Shown here piece after piece: positions 7,115 to 14,227 of a DNA stretch of 51,396 nt. Numbering within the stretch: the first letter of the stretch is position 1; each line of letters starts with the position of its first letter. The notes below the pieces were generated by a model. That model was not told the DNA's origin, did no database searches, and worked only from the letters and a program-made list of their open reading frames with translations. The stretch comes from Oscillibacter sp. (GTDB taxonomy: Bacteria; Bacillota; Clostridia; Oscillospirales; Oscillospiraceae). Made by a program: the position numbers and the translations under genes. The stretch lies in assembly GCA_022652815.1 (NCBI GenBank), contig JALCRR010000010.1, forward strand, positions 1 to 51,396, written 5' to 3'.

Positions 7115-8371
7115 ATGGACATCCGGATTACCCCAGGCACTCTGTCCGGCGAGCTTCGCGCCATTCCTTCCAAGTCGGACGCCCACCGAAAGCTGATTCT
7201 GGCGGCGCTGGGGGATTGCCCCACGGTGCTGCATCTGCCGAAATTTTCCGCAGATATTCAGGCAACAGCGGACTGCTTAGCCGCACTGGGTGCAAAAATT
7301 GACCGTCGGGGACAGCTGGTTGCCGTCTCCCCCATCCAGTCCGTGCCGGAAAACCCTCTGTTGGACTGCGGGGAATCCGGCTCCACCCTGCGGTTTTTGC
7401 TGCCGGTGGCGGCTGCTTTGTGCGGCTCCGCCCGATTTACCGGGCGGGGGCGTCTGCCCGACCGTCCCATCGGCGAACTGAAGTCCGCCATGGAATCTCA
7501 CGGGGTGACGTTCTCCGCGCCGAAGCTCCCCTTTACGGTTTCCGGAAAGATGACCGGCGGAGCATTTTCGCTTCCCGGCAATGTGTCCTCCCAGTATATT
7601 ACGGGGCTGCTGCTGGCACTGCCTCTGCTGGGTGAGGACAGCGTTTTGACGTTGACAACGCCGCTGCAGTCTGCGGCCTATGTGGATATTACGCTCCGGG
7701 CGCTGGAGCAGTTTCAGATTCAGGTGGATGCACAGGACGGATGCTACCGGATTCCCGGGAGGCAGTGCTGCTCCTCCCCCGGCATTTTGAACGTAGAGGG
7801 CGACTGGTCCAACGCCGCCTTTTTCCTTACGGCAGGTGCGCTGGGCGCAGCGGTAACGCTGACAGACCTGGACGGCACGTCTCCCCAGGGCGACAAGGCG
7901 ATTGTGAACGCCCTGCGCACCTTTGGTGCCGACGTCCAGGAGGCCGACTCCGCCGTCACCGTCTCGCCTGCACCCTTGACGGGCTGCACCGTAGACATAT
8001 CCGGCATCCCCGATGCGCTGCCGATTCTCTCCGTTTTGGCTGCCTGTGCCGCAGGCACCACCCGATTTATCAACGCGGGGAGACTCCGGCTGAAGGAAAG
8101 TGACCGGCTGAAAACCACCGCAGCCATGCTGACCGCGCTGGGTGGGAATGTGGAAGAGCGTCCCGACGAGCTACTGATCCACGGCGGAACGCCGCTGGTG
8201 GGCGGAACCGTGGATGGCGCCAACGACCACCGCATTGTGATGGCGGCAGCGATTGCCGCCGTGCGCTGTGCCGGAAGCGTAACCATTCTGGGCGCCGAAG
8301 CTGTCAACAAATCCTACCCGTCGTTCTTTGACGATTACTGCGCTTTGGGAGGTATTGCACATGAGCTCTGA
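7115..8371 (+). CDS. aroA: 5-Enolpyruvylshikimate-3-phosphate synthase
   Basis: This 418-residue enzyme transfers enolpyruvyl from PEP to shikimate 3-phosphate. Visible motifs are SKSDAHRKLI near the N-terminus, LDCGESGSTLRFLLP, the sugar-phosphate contacts GRLPDRPIGEL, SSQYITGLLLALP and the C-terminal RLKESDRLKTTA. The residue after the conserved LDCGESGSTLRF glycines is the region that separates glyphosate-sensitive from tolerant classes, but I do not assign a class. ATG at 7115 follows GGAGGAATAAG. The 3' end overlaps the aroC start by 11 bases, indicating coupled translation. Confidence 0.95.
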   Translation: MDIRITPGTLSGELRAIPSKSDAHRKLILAALGDCPTVLHLPKFSADIQATADCLAALGAKIDRRGQLVAVSPIQSVPENPLLDCGESGSTLRFLLPVAAALCGSARFTGRGRLPDRPIGELKSAMESHGVTFSAPKLPFTVSGKMTGGAFSLPGNVSSQYITGLLLALPLLGEDSVLTLTTPLQSAAYVDITLRALEQFQIQVDAQDGCYRIPGRQCCSSPGILNVEGDWSNAAFFLTAGALGAAVTLTDLDGTSPQGDKAIVNALRTFGADVQEADSAVTVSPAPLTGCTVDISGIPDALPILSVLAACAAGTTRFINAGRLRLKESDRLKTTAAMLTALGGNVEERPDELLIHGGTPLVGGTVDGANDHRIVMAAAIAAVRCAGSVTILGAEAVNKSYPSFFDDYCALGGIAHEL

Positions 8372-9455
8372 ATTCGGAAAAATTCTGCGCGTCAGCGTTT
8401 TTGGCCAGTCCCATGGAAAGGCCATCGGCGTGAACATGGACGGGCTACCTGCCGGGGAAGCCATTGACGTTGAGGAGCTACAGGCCTTCTTGAACCGCCG
8501 GGCACCGGGCCGCAACGCCCAGTCCACCGTGCGAAAAGAGGCCGACCAGCCCATCTTTCTCTCCGGCGTAGAGGATGGCAAAACCTGCGGCGCGCCCCTG
8601 TGCGCCATCATTGAAAACAGTGACCAGCACTCCTCCGACTACGAGGAGCTGCGGGACAAGCCGCGTCCCTCCCATGCCGACTATACGGCGTGGGTCAAGT
8701 GGGGCGGACAGGCTGATATGCGGGGCGGCGGTCATTTTTCCGGTCGGCTGACCGCGCCGCTGTGCATTGCCGGCGGCATTGCCAAGCAGATTCTCGCCCG
8801 CCGGGGAATTCATGTGGGCGCGCATCTCGCCTGCGTGGGAACGCAGAGCGACGCACTTTTCCCTCTGTACCCCACGGCAGAGGCGTTTGCCGCCATTGCC
8901 GAAAAGCCGTTTCCCGTCATCGACGACGCGTGCGGTGAGCGTATGAAGGCCGCCATTGCCGACGCTGCCGCCGAGGGCGACAGCATCGGCGGCGTGATCG
9001 AATGTGCGGCCATCGGCCTGCCTGCCGGGATCGGCTCCCCCATGTTTGAGGGTGTGGAAAACCGGCTGTCTGCGGCCATTTTTGGGATTCCCGCCGTTAA
9101 GGGTCTGGAATTCGGCGTCGGGTTTACCTCCGCCAAGCTGCGCGGCAGTGAAAACAACGACCCCTTTACCGTAGAGGACGGAACCATCAAAACGACATCC
9201 AACCGCGCGGGCGGAATTTTGGGCGGCATCACCACAGGAATGCCTGTCACGCTGCGGGTTGCCATCAAGCCCACGCCGTCCATTTCCCGTCCCCAGCAAA
9301 CCGTGAGCCTTTCCAAAATGGAACAGGCCGAGCTTGTCATTCGCGGCCGCCACGACCCCTGCATCGCACACCGGGCTGTTCCGGTGGTGGAGGCGGTCAC
9401 GGCCTGCGTATTACTTGATATGATATTGGAGGAAACACCCCATGGAATTGAATGA
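8361..9455 (+). CDS. aroC: Chorismate synthase
   Basis: This 364-residue enzyme uses reduced FMN to make chorismate from EPSP. The N-terminal FGQSHGKAIGVNMDGLPAG segment, ADYTAWVKWGG with GGGHFSGRLTAP, and the C-terminal RGRHDPCIAHRAVPVVEA segment are diagnostic. The start at 8361 (GGGAGG upstream) overlaps aroA and its 3' end overlaps pheA by 14 bases. A separate supplier of reduced flavin would be needed if the enzyme is monofunctional, as is usual in bacteria. Confidence 0.95.
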   Translation: MSSEFGKILRVSVFGQSHGKAIGVNMDGLPAGEAIDVEELQAFLNRRAPGRNAQSTVRKEADQPIFLSGVEDGKTCGAPLCAIIENSDQHSSDYEELRDKPRPSHADYTAWVKWGGQADMRGGGHFSGRLTAPLCIAGGIAKQILARRGIHVGAHLACVGTQSDALFPLYPTAEAFAAIAEKPFPVIDDACGERMKAAIADAAAEGDSIGGVIECAAIGLPAGIGSPMFEGVENRLSAAIFGIPAVKGLEFGVGFTSAKLRGSENNDPFTVEDGTIKTTSNRAGGILGGITTGMPVTLRVAIKPTPSISRPQQTVSLSKMEQAELVIRGRHDPCIAHRAVPVVEAVTACVLLDMILEETPHGIE

Positions 9456-10578
9456 AATTCGCAACCAGATTGACTCGGTGGACGACCAGCTGCTCAAGTT
9501 ATTCCTGGAGCGCATGGATCTGGCCGAAGAAGTTGCCGCCTATAAAAGCGAACACACGCTGCCGATTTTAAACAAAGAGCGGGAGCGCGCCGTGCTCGCC
9601 AAGGTCACGGAGAATTCCGGTGACAAGGAACGCTATGCCTACCATCTGTTTTCCACGCTTTTTGAGCTGGCCCGCTCCCGTCAGGCAGAGCTGCTCTGTG
9701 CGCCCACGAAGGTGGAAGCCCAGGTGAACGCCTCTTTGGCCGCAGGCAGTGAAGTATTTCCCCAGACGGGGCTGGTTGCCTGTCAAGGTGTGGAGGGTGC
9801 CAACTCTCAAGCCGCCTGCGACCGCATCGTGCCCCGGGGTAACATCGTCTATGTCAAGAGTTTTGAGGCGGTGTTCGCCGCCGTGGAATCCGGGCTGTGC
9901 AAGTTTGGCGTACTGCCTATTGAAAACAGCTCCAACGGCTCTGTCCGCGCGGTGTATGATCTCTTGCAGCGCAAGCATTTCTCCATTGTCCGCTCCACCC
10001 GCCTGTGCATCCGCCACGAGCTTTTGGCGCTGCCCGGTGTGAAAGCGGAGGACATCACGGAGATTTACTCCCACGAGCAGGCCATCGGCCAGTGCTCCAA
10101 GTTTTTGAATGGTCTTGGCGGCGTGCATGTGATTCCCTGCGACAACACCGCCACTGCTGCCAAGATGGTCGCCGAGAGTGGAAACCGCCACGCGGCAGCC
10201 ATCTCCTCCCACGTCTGTGCGGAGCTGTACGGCCTTAGCCCCCTAAACGACAACATTCAAGACAGCGACAACAATTACACCCGCTTTATCTGTATCACCA
10301 AGGACCCCGCCATCTACGCCGGCGCCAACCGCATCAGCTTGATTATCGCCTGCGACAACAAGCCCGGCGCACTGTACGACATTCTTTCCAAGCTGGCGGC
10401 GCTTGGCATTAACATGACAAAGCTGGAATCCTGCCCCGTGACGGGTCGGAACTTCGAGTTCATCTTCTTCCTGGAGCTGGAGGCCAGCGTTCAAGAGCCG
10501 GGCGTTCTGCCCATGCTGGAGGAGTTGGAGCGCTCCTGCCAAAGTTTCCAGTTCCTCGGCTCCTACGCAGAAATCTAA
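9442..10578 (+). CDS. pheA: Chorismate mutase-prephenate dehydratase (P-protein)
   Basis: This 378-residue fusion makes prephenate and then phenylpyruvate. Residues 1-90 are an AroQ-type chorismate mutase (EIRNQIDSVDDQLLKLFLER at the start). Residues 105-285 are prephenate dehydratase with QGVEGANSQAA, LPIENSSNGSV and the NNYTRF catalytic motif. The last 90 residues are an ACT domain for phenylalanine feedback, with PGALYDIL, but the usual ESRP motif reads ESCP. That change might alter feedback strength. The protein gives tyrA its prephenate, so it serves both branches. It overlaps aroC and is followed by aroE/K after three bases. Confidence 0.94.
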   Translation: MELNEIRNQIDSVDDQLLKLFLERMDLAEEVAAYKSEHTLPILNKERERAVLAKVTENSGDKERYAYHLFSTLFELARSRQAELLCAPTKVEAQVNASLAAGSEVFPQTGLVACQGVEGANSQAACDRIVPRGNIVYVKSFEAVFAAVESGLCKFGVLPIENSSNGSVRAVYDLLQRKHFSIVRSTRLCIRHELLALPGVKAEDITEIYSHEQAIGQCSKFLNGLGGVHVIPCDNTATAAKMVAESGNRHAAAISSHVCAELYGLSPLNDNIQDSDNNYTRFICITKDPAIYAGANRISLIIACDNKPGALYDILSKLAALGINMTKLESCPVTGRNFEFIFFLELEASVQEPGVLPMLEELERSCQSFQFLGSYAEI

Positions 10579-10581
10579 ACC

Positions 10582-11826
10582 ATGGACGCAAAGATTTACG
10601 GCCTTTTGGGCCGGACACTGGGGCACAGCTGGTCAGTGCCGATTCACAAGGCGCTTGGATGTGACAGCTACCAGCTTTATGAGCGGGAACCGGAGGCCGT
10701 GGCGGCCTTGCTGGCTCAGAGCAATCTGGGCGGGCTGAATGTGACCATCCCCTACAAGCGCACCGTCATGCCGCTTTGCGATGAGATTGATGAGGCGGCA
10801 CGGGCCATCGGCGCAGTGAACACCTTGGTGCGACGAGCAGACGGGAAGCTGTACGCCTACAACACGGACGCCGCCGGCTTTTGCTACATGGCAGGCCGCG
10901 CTGGAATCGACTTTGCAGGTGCCAAAGCCGTGATTCTTGGCAGCGGCGGTGCCTCCCTAACGGCGCAGGCCATGTCGCGCAAGCTGGGGGCGCGGGAAGT
11001 CGTGGTGATTTCCCGCGCCGGTGCGGACAACTACGGCAATCTGGAGCGCCATGACGACGCTGACATTGTGGTCAATACCACGCCCGTGGGCATGTATCCC
11101 CGGTGCGGCGAGGCAGCCGTCGATCTGACCGCCTTCCCGAAATGCCGGGGCGTGCTGGACGTGATCTACAATCCCCGGCGGACGGCGCTTCTTCTTCAAG
11201 CGGAGGCGCTGGGCATTCCGTATTCCGACGGGCTGCCAATGCTGGTTGCCCAGGCAGTGGCGGCGGAGGAACATTTCTTTGAAAAGTCCATTTCCGCTTC
11301 GGAAACAGAACGGATTTTGTCCAGTCTTCGCCGGGAAATGACCAATATCGTCCTCATCGGAATGCCCGGCTGCGGAAAAAGCACCGTCGGTGAGGCGCTG
11401 GCTCATCTGACAGGCCGGGAAGCCATCGACATTGACGCTGAAATTGTGAAGCGTGCCGGAAAATCCATTCCCGACATCTTTGCGAGTGAAGGAGAAGCCG
11501 CTTTTCGCGCTTTGGAGCGAGAGGAAACAGCCCGGGTGGGTGCGCTCTCCGGAAAGATTATTCTCACCGGCGGAGGCGTTGTAAAGGATCAGAGAAACAA
11601 TGCTCCGCTCCGGCAGAACGGACGCATTTATGAGCTGCAGCGGCCTTTGGACTTGCTGCCCACCGATGGACGTCCCCTGTCTCAAGGCGCCGATCTTGCG
11701 GCGATGGCCCGGGAACGGGCACCGCTGTATGCCCGGTTCCGGGATGCGGTGATTGACAACACCGGCACGGTGGAAGAAACTGCCGAGAAGGTTTGGAGGG
11801 ATTTTTGTGAACATTCTGGTACTTAA
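10582..11826 (+). CDS. aroE-aroK: Fused shikimate dehydrogenase-shikimate kinase
   Basis: This 414-residue protein joins two consecutive pathway enzymes. Residues 1-250 are AroE: the shikimate-binding S-x-S in LGHSWS, the catalytic lysine in NVTIPYK (K59), NTDAAGF, and the NADP loop GSGGAS (120-125). Residues 253-414 are AroK: Walker A GMPGCGKST (260-268), the shikimate-binding DIDAEI, TGGGVV, and the lid with DGRPL. The AroE domain is slightly short. The junction around residue 250 has an in-frame ATG (11338) but no clear ribosome site, so a real fusion is likelier than two genes. Substrate could pass directly from one domain to the other. Confidence 0.93.
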   Translation: MDAKIYGLLGRTLGHSWSVPIHKALGCDSYQLYEREPEAVAALLAQSNLGGLNVTIPYKRTVMPLCDEIDEAARAIGAVNTLVRRADGKLYAYNTDAAGFCYMAGRAGIDFAGAKAVILGSGGASLTAQAMSRKLGAREVVVISRAGADNYGNLERHDDADIVVNTTPVGMYPRCGEAAVDLTAFPKCRGVLDVIYNPRRTALLLQAEALGIPYSDGLPMLVAQAVAAEEHFFEKSISASETERILSSLRREMTNIVLIGMPGCGKSTVGEALAHLTGREAIDIDAEIVKRAGKSIPDIFASEGEAAFRALEREETARVGALSGKIILTGGGVVKDQRNNAPLRQNGRIYELQRPLDLLPTDGRPLSQGADLAAMARERAPLYARFRDAVIDNTGTVEETAEKVWRDFCEHSGT

Positions 11827-12241
11827 CGGGCCGAATCTCAATATGCTGGGCATCCGGGAGCCGGATATTTACGGACACGCGACCTATGCCGATCTGTGCG
11901 GGATGATACAGGGAGAGGCGGATCGTCTGAGTGTCAGCGCGGAATTTTACCAGTCCAACCACGAGGGCGATCTGGTGGATGCCATTCAGGGCGCTTACGG
12001 CAAAAAGGACGGCATCATCATCAATCCCGCCGCCTATACCCACACCAGCGTCGCTCTGCTGGACGCAGTGAAGGCCGTGGGCATTCCCACGGTGGAGGTT
12101 CACATCTCTGACCCCGATCAGCGGGATGAGTTCCGGAAGGTGTCCTATATTCGCAAGGCCTGTGTCGCCACCATCAAGGGGCACGGGCTTGAGGGCTATC
12201 TGGAGGCGCTGCGCCTGCTGTGTGCAAACAAAACAGTCTGA
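11807..12241 (+). CDS. aroQ: Type II 3-dehydroquinate dehydratase
   Basis: This 144-residue enzyme removes water from 3-dehydroquinate to give 3-dehydroshikimate. LVLNGPNLNMLGIREPDIYG at the N-terminus, YQSNHEGDLVD, the catalytic-loop tyrosine region, INPAAYTHTSVAL and EVHISDP are classic type II features. The start is a GTG at 11807 with TTGGAGGG seven bases upstream; it overlaps the aroE/aroK 3' end by 20 bases. It is the last gene of the operon and completes the pathway. Confidence 0.95.
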   Translation: MNILVLNGPNLNMLGIREPDIYGHATYADLCGMIQGEADRLSVSAEFYQSNHEGDLVDAIQGAYGKKDGIIINPAAYTHTSVALLDAVKAVGIPTVEVHISDPDQRDEFRKVSYIRKACVATIKGHGLEGYLEALRLLCANKTV

Positions 12242-12322
12242 TTTTCTGACTGTTCAAGCTAGGCTTGAGCTTGTATGCAAGACACTTCGCATTTCCTCAA
12301 TCCGTGCCGTTTAATCAAAACA

Positions 12323-12359
12323 AAAAAGCAGACGCGCCCAAAAGGCGCGTCTGCTTTTT
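12323..12359. terminator. Bidirectional terminator, aro operon and HAD gene
   Basis: Perfect 16-bp arms AAAAAGCAGACGCGCC and GGCGCGTCTGCTTTTT lie between convergent genes, with T-runs on both strands. Confidence 0.92.
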
Positions 12360-12370
12360 ATTATCATGGT

Positions 12371-13030
12371 TCAATGCGTGAGAATGAATTGCTCCAGCTC
12401 TTGCGCGGTTTTGACCACCGCCACAGCGCCGGCCTCTTTCAGTTCGCCCGGTGCGGCATAGCCGAAAAACTCCACGCCCACACAGTCGATTCCACATTCC
12501 TTGGCGCCCTCGACGTCAAATTTGCGGTCGCCTACCATCAAAATTTCGGGCTTGTCATCCTCAGTAAGGTTCAGCCGACGCAGGGTTTCCCGAATCACGT
12601 CCGCCTTTGTCCAGTCGCCCGGATCAGCGGGGCTGCCCGTGATGACTTCCAGCGACGGGGCATAACCAAAACGGTCACAGATGGCAAGGCACATATCCTC
12701 CGGCTTGGAGGAGGACAGTGCCAGCGCATAGCCCTTGCGTTTCAGATCGGCACACATCTCCGGCAGGCCGGGTGCCGGGACGTTTTCAAACTTGCCGATG
12801 GGCACATAGCGCTCCCGGAACAGTTTAATGGCACGGTTGGCCTCTTCCGGCGTATAGCCGCAGAAGTGCACAAACGAATCCTGCATGGGAGGACCAATGA
12901 ATTTGGTCAGAATGGCATCGCTCGGTGCCGGTCTGCCCAGCTTTTCAAACGCATAATGGAGGCTCTTGAGGATTCCCTCTTTCGAATCCGTCAAGGTTCC
13001 GTCCAAATCAAATAAAATAGTATGATACAT
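12371..13030 (-). CDS. HAD-family phosphatase, phosphoglycolate phosphatase-like
   Basis: This 219-residue protein is a subfamily I HAD hydrolase. The nucleophile motif FDLDGTLTDS is at the N-terminus, SSSKPED is motif II with the serine, and MVGDRKFDVEGA is the acidic motif IV; a cap domain lies between. The sequence is close to PGPase/PMP phosphatase-like proteins, but substrate is uncertain. ATG at 13030 has GAGGTGAG upstream. A weak promoter (TTGCGA 13083-13088, TAGACT 13060-13065, 17-base spacer) precedes it. It faces the aro operon across a shared terminator. Confidence 0.85.
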   Translation of the reverse strand: MYHTILFDLDGTLTDSKEGILKSLHYAFEKLGRPAPSDAILTKFIGPPMQDSFVHFCGYTPEEANRAIKLFRERYVPIGKFENVPAPGLPEMCADLKRKGYALALSSSKPEDMCLAICDRFGYAPSLEVITGSPADPGDWTKADVIRETLRRLNLTEDDKPEILMVGDRKFDVEGAKECGIDCVGVEFFGYAAPGELKEAGAVAVVKTAQELEQFILTH

Positions 13031-13059
13031 CTCACTCACCTCATATTCAGCACAAGGCA

Positions 13060-13088
13060 AGTCTATCATTTTTCCATTTCAATCGCAA
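13060..13088 (-). promoter_or_regulatory. Weak promoter candidate for the HAD gene
   Basis: On the minus strand TTGCGA and TAGACT are separated by 17 bases; each matches four of six consensus positions. Confidence 0.35.
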
Positions 13089-13150
13089 GAGGGGTCGCTT
13101 CCTTTTTTCGACGAAAGTTGATAACGAGGACGGCAATCAGTGCAAAGAAA

Positions 13151-13180
13151 CAGACCGTGCCCAAAAGTGGGCACGGTCTG
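13151..13180 (-). terminator. Terminator after rubredoxin
   Basis: CAGACCGTGCCC and GGGCACGGTCTG make a 12-bp hairpin with a 6-base loop, flanked by A- and T-runs; it is followed by TTT on either strand. Confidence 0.85.
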
Positions 13181-13192
13181 TTTGAGCGAGTC

Positions 13193-13354
13193 TTACTGTT
13201 CCTCGGAAAATTCGTCTTTTGCGGCACCGCACAGGGGGCATACCCAGTCGGCAGGCAGATCGGCAAACTTGGTGCCGGGAGCCACGCCGTGCTCGGGATC
13301 GCCAGCGGCCTCGTCATAGACGTAACCGCAAAGATCGCAGACGTATTTCTTCAT
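13193..13354 (-). CDS. Rubredoxin
   Basis: This 53-residue protein has the rubredoxin CDLCGYVYD and CPLCG motifs, each giving two cysteines for the single iron, and the conserved aromatic/glycine spacing between them ([20 protein letters not shown]). It is a small electron carrier for oxygen and peroxide defence. It lies 12 bases downstream of the reverse rubrerythrin gene, its likely redox partner, and the two share a terminator. The start ATG has AAAGGGATCAT before it. Confidence 0.96.
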   Translation of the reverse strand: MKKYVCDLCGYVYDEAAGDPEHGVAPGTKFADLPADWVCPLCGAAKDEFSEEQ

Positions 13355-13366
13355 ATGATCCCTTTC

Positions 13367-13936
13367 TTACTTGCCAAAGTAGCGCTTCAGCAGGCCGGCG
13401 AAAGCCTTGCCATGTCGGGCTTCGTCGCGGGCCATCTCATGGACGGTGTCGTGAATAGCGTCCAGATTGTACTTCTTTGCCAGCTTCGCCAGCTCGAACT
13501 TGCCCATGGTGGCACCGTTCTCGGCTTCCACTCGCATGGAGAGGTTCTTCTCGGAAGAGTCGGTAACGACTTCGCCCAGCAGCTCTGCAAACTTGGCAGC
13601 GTGCTCGGCCTCTTCGATGCCGGCCTTGTACCAGTAGTCGCCGATCTCGGGATAGCCCTCGCGATAAGCCACACGGCTCATTGCCAGATACATGCCGACT
13701 TCGGAGCACTCACCATTGAAGTTGGCGCGCAGACCCTCGACGATTTCCTTCTGTGCATCCTCGGGGACATCGGCACCAAAGACCTTGCCCACGCCGACCA
13801 CATGCTCGGCAGCCCAGGTCATCTCAGTCTTCTGCTCGGTAAACTTGGAGCCGGGAACGCCGCACTGGGGGCACTTCTCGGGGGGATTCTCGCCTTCATA
13901 AACATAGCCGCAAACAGGGCAAACCCACTTTTTCAT
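13367..13936 (-). CDS. Reverse rubrerythrin (NADH peroxidase-type)
   Basis: This 189-residue protein has the rubredoxin domain at the N-terminus ([21 protein letters not shown]) and a four-helix diiron domain after it, the reverse of normal rubrerythrin order. Diiron ligands are visible in [29 protein letters not shown] and [13 protein letters not shown]. In Clostridia such proteins reduce hydrogen peroxide and oxygen with electrons from NADH through rubredoxin. Three consecutive ATGs occur (13942, 13939, 13936); the third is chosen for its eight-base distance from AAGGAGG. It is the first gene of a two-gene unit with rubredoxin. Confidence 0.94.
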   Translation of the reverse strand: MKKWVCPVCGYVYEGENPPEKCPQCGVPGSKFTEQKTEMTWAAEHVVGVGKVFGADVPEDAQKEIVEGLRANFNGECSEVGMYLAMSRVAYREGYPEIGDYWYKAGIEEAEHAAKFAELLGEVVTDSSEKNLSMRVEAENGATMGKFELAKLAKKYNLDAIHDTVHEMARDEARHGKAFAGLLKRYFGK

Positions 13937-14093
13937 CATCATGTCCTCCTTAAAATTTTTCAATCATTTTTCATGTTGTTATTTTGTTTCGCTTGGGATG
14001 GTATTAGCATATCAAGATAGTCGCATATTAACAGTGGCATTTGCAACATTAAGAAAATTTTTCTTGTTTTTTTACAGGCTTTTTTAATTGAGG

Positions 14094-14129
14094 AAAACAA
14101 GGGAGGCGATCGCTCGTCCCCCTTGTTTT
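14094..14129 (-). terminator. Terminator after the EF-G-like gene
   Basis: Imperfect arms AAAACAAGGG...GGCGA and TCG...CCTTGTTTT form a hairpin about 100 bases past the EF-G-like stop. A second smaller hairpin, CCTTTTT/AAAAAGG, lies at 14163-14181. Confidence 0.55.
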
Positions 14130-14227
14130 GACCATTTAAATCCAATTTTATTCTAATCCCAGACCTTTTTCCCGAAAAAGGTAGCTTTGCGGAGCAAAAG
14201 TGTTTCTAGTCAAGACGCTGGGATTCT

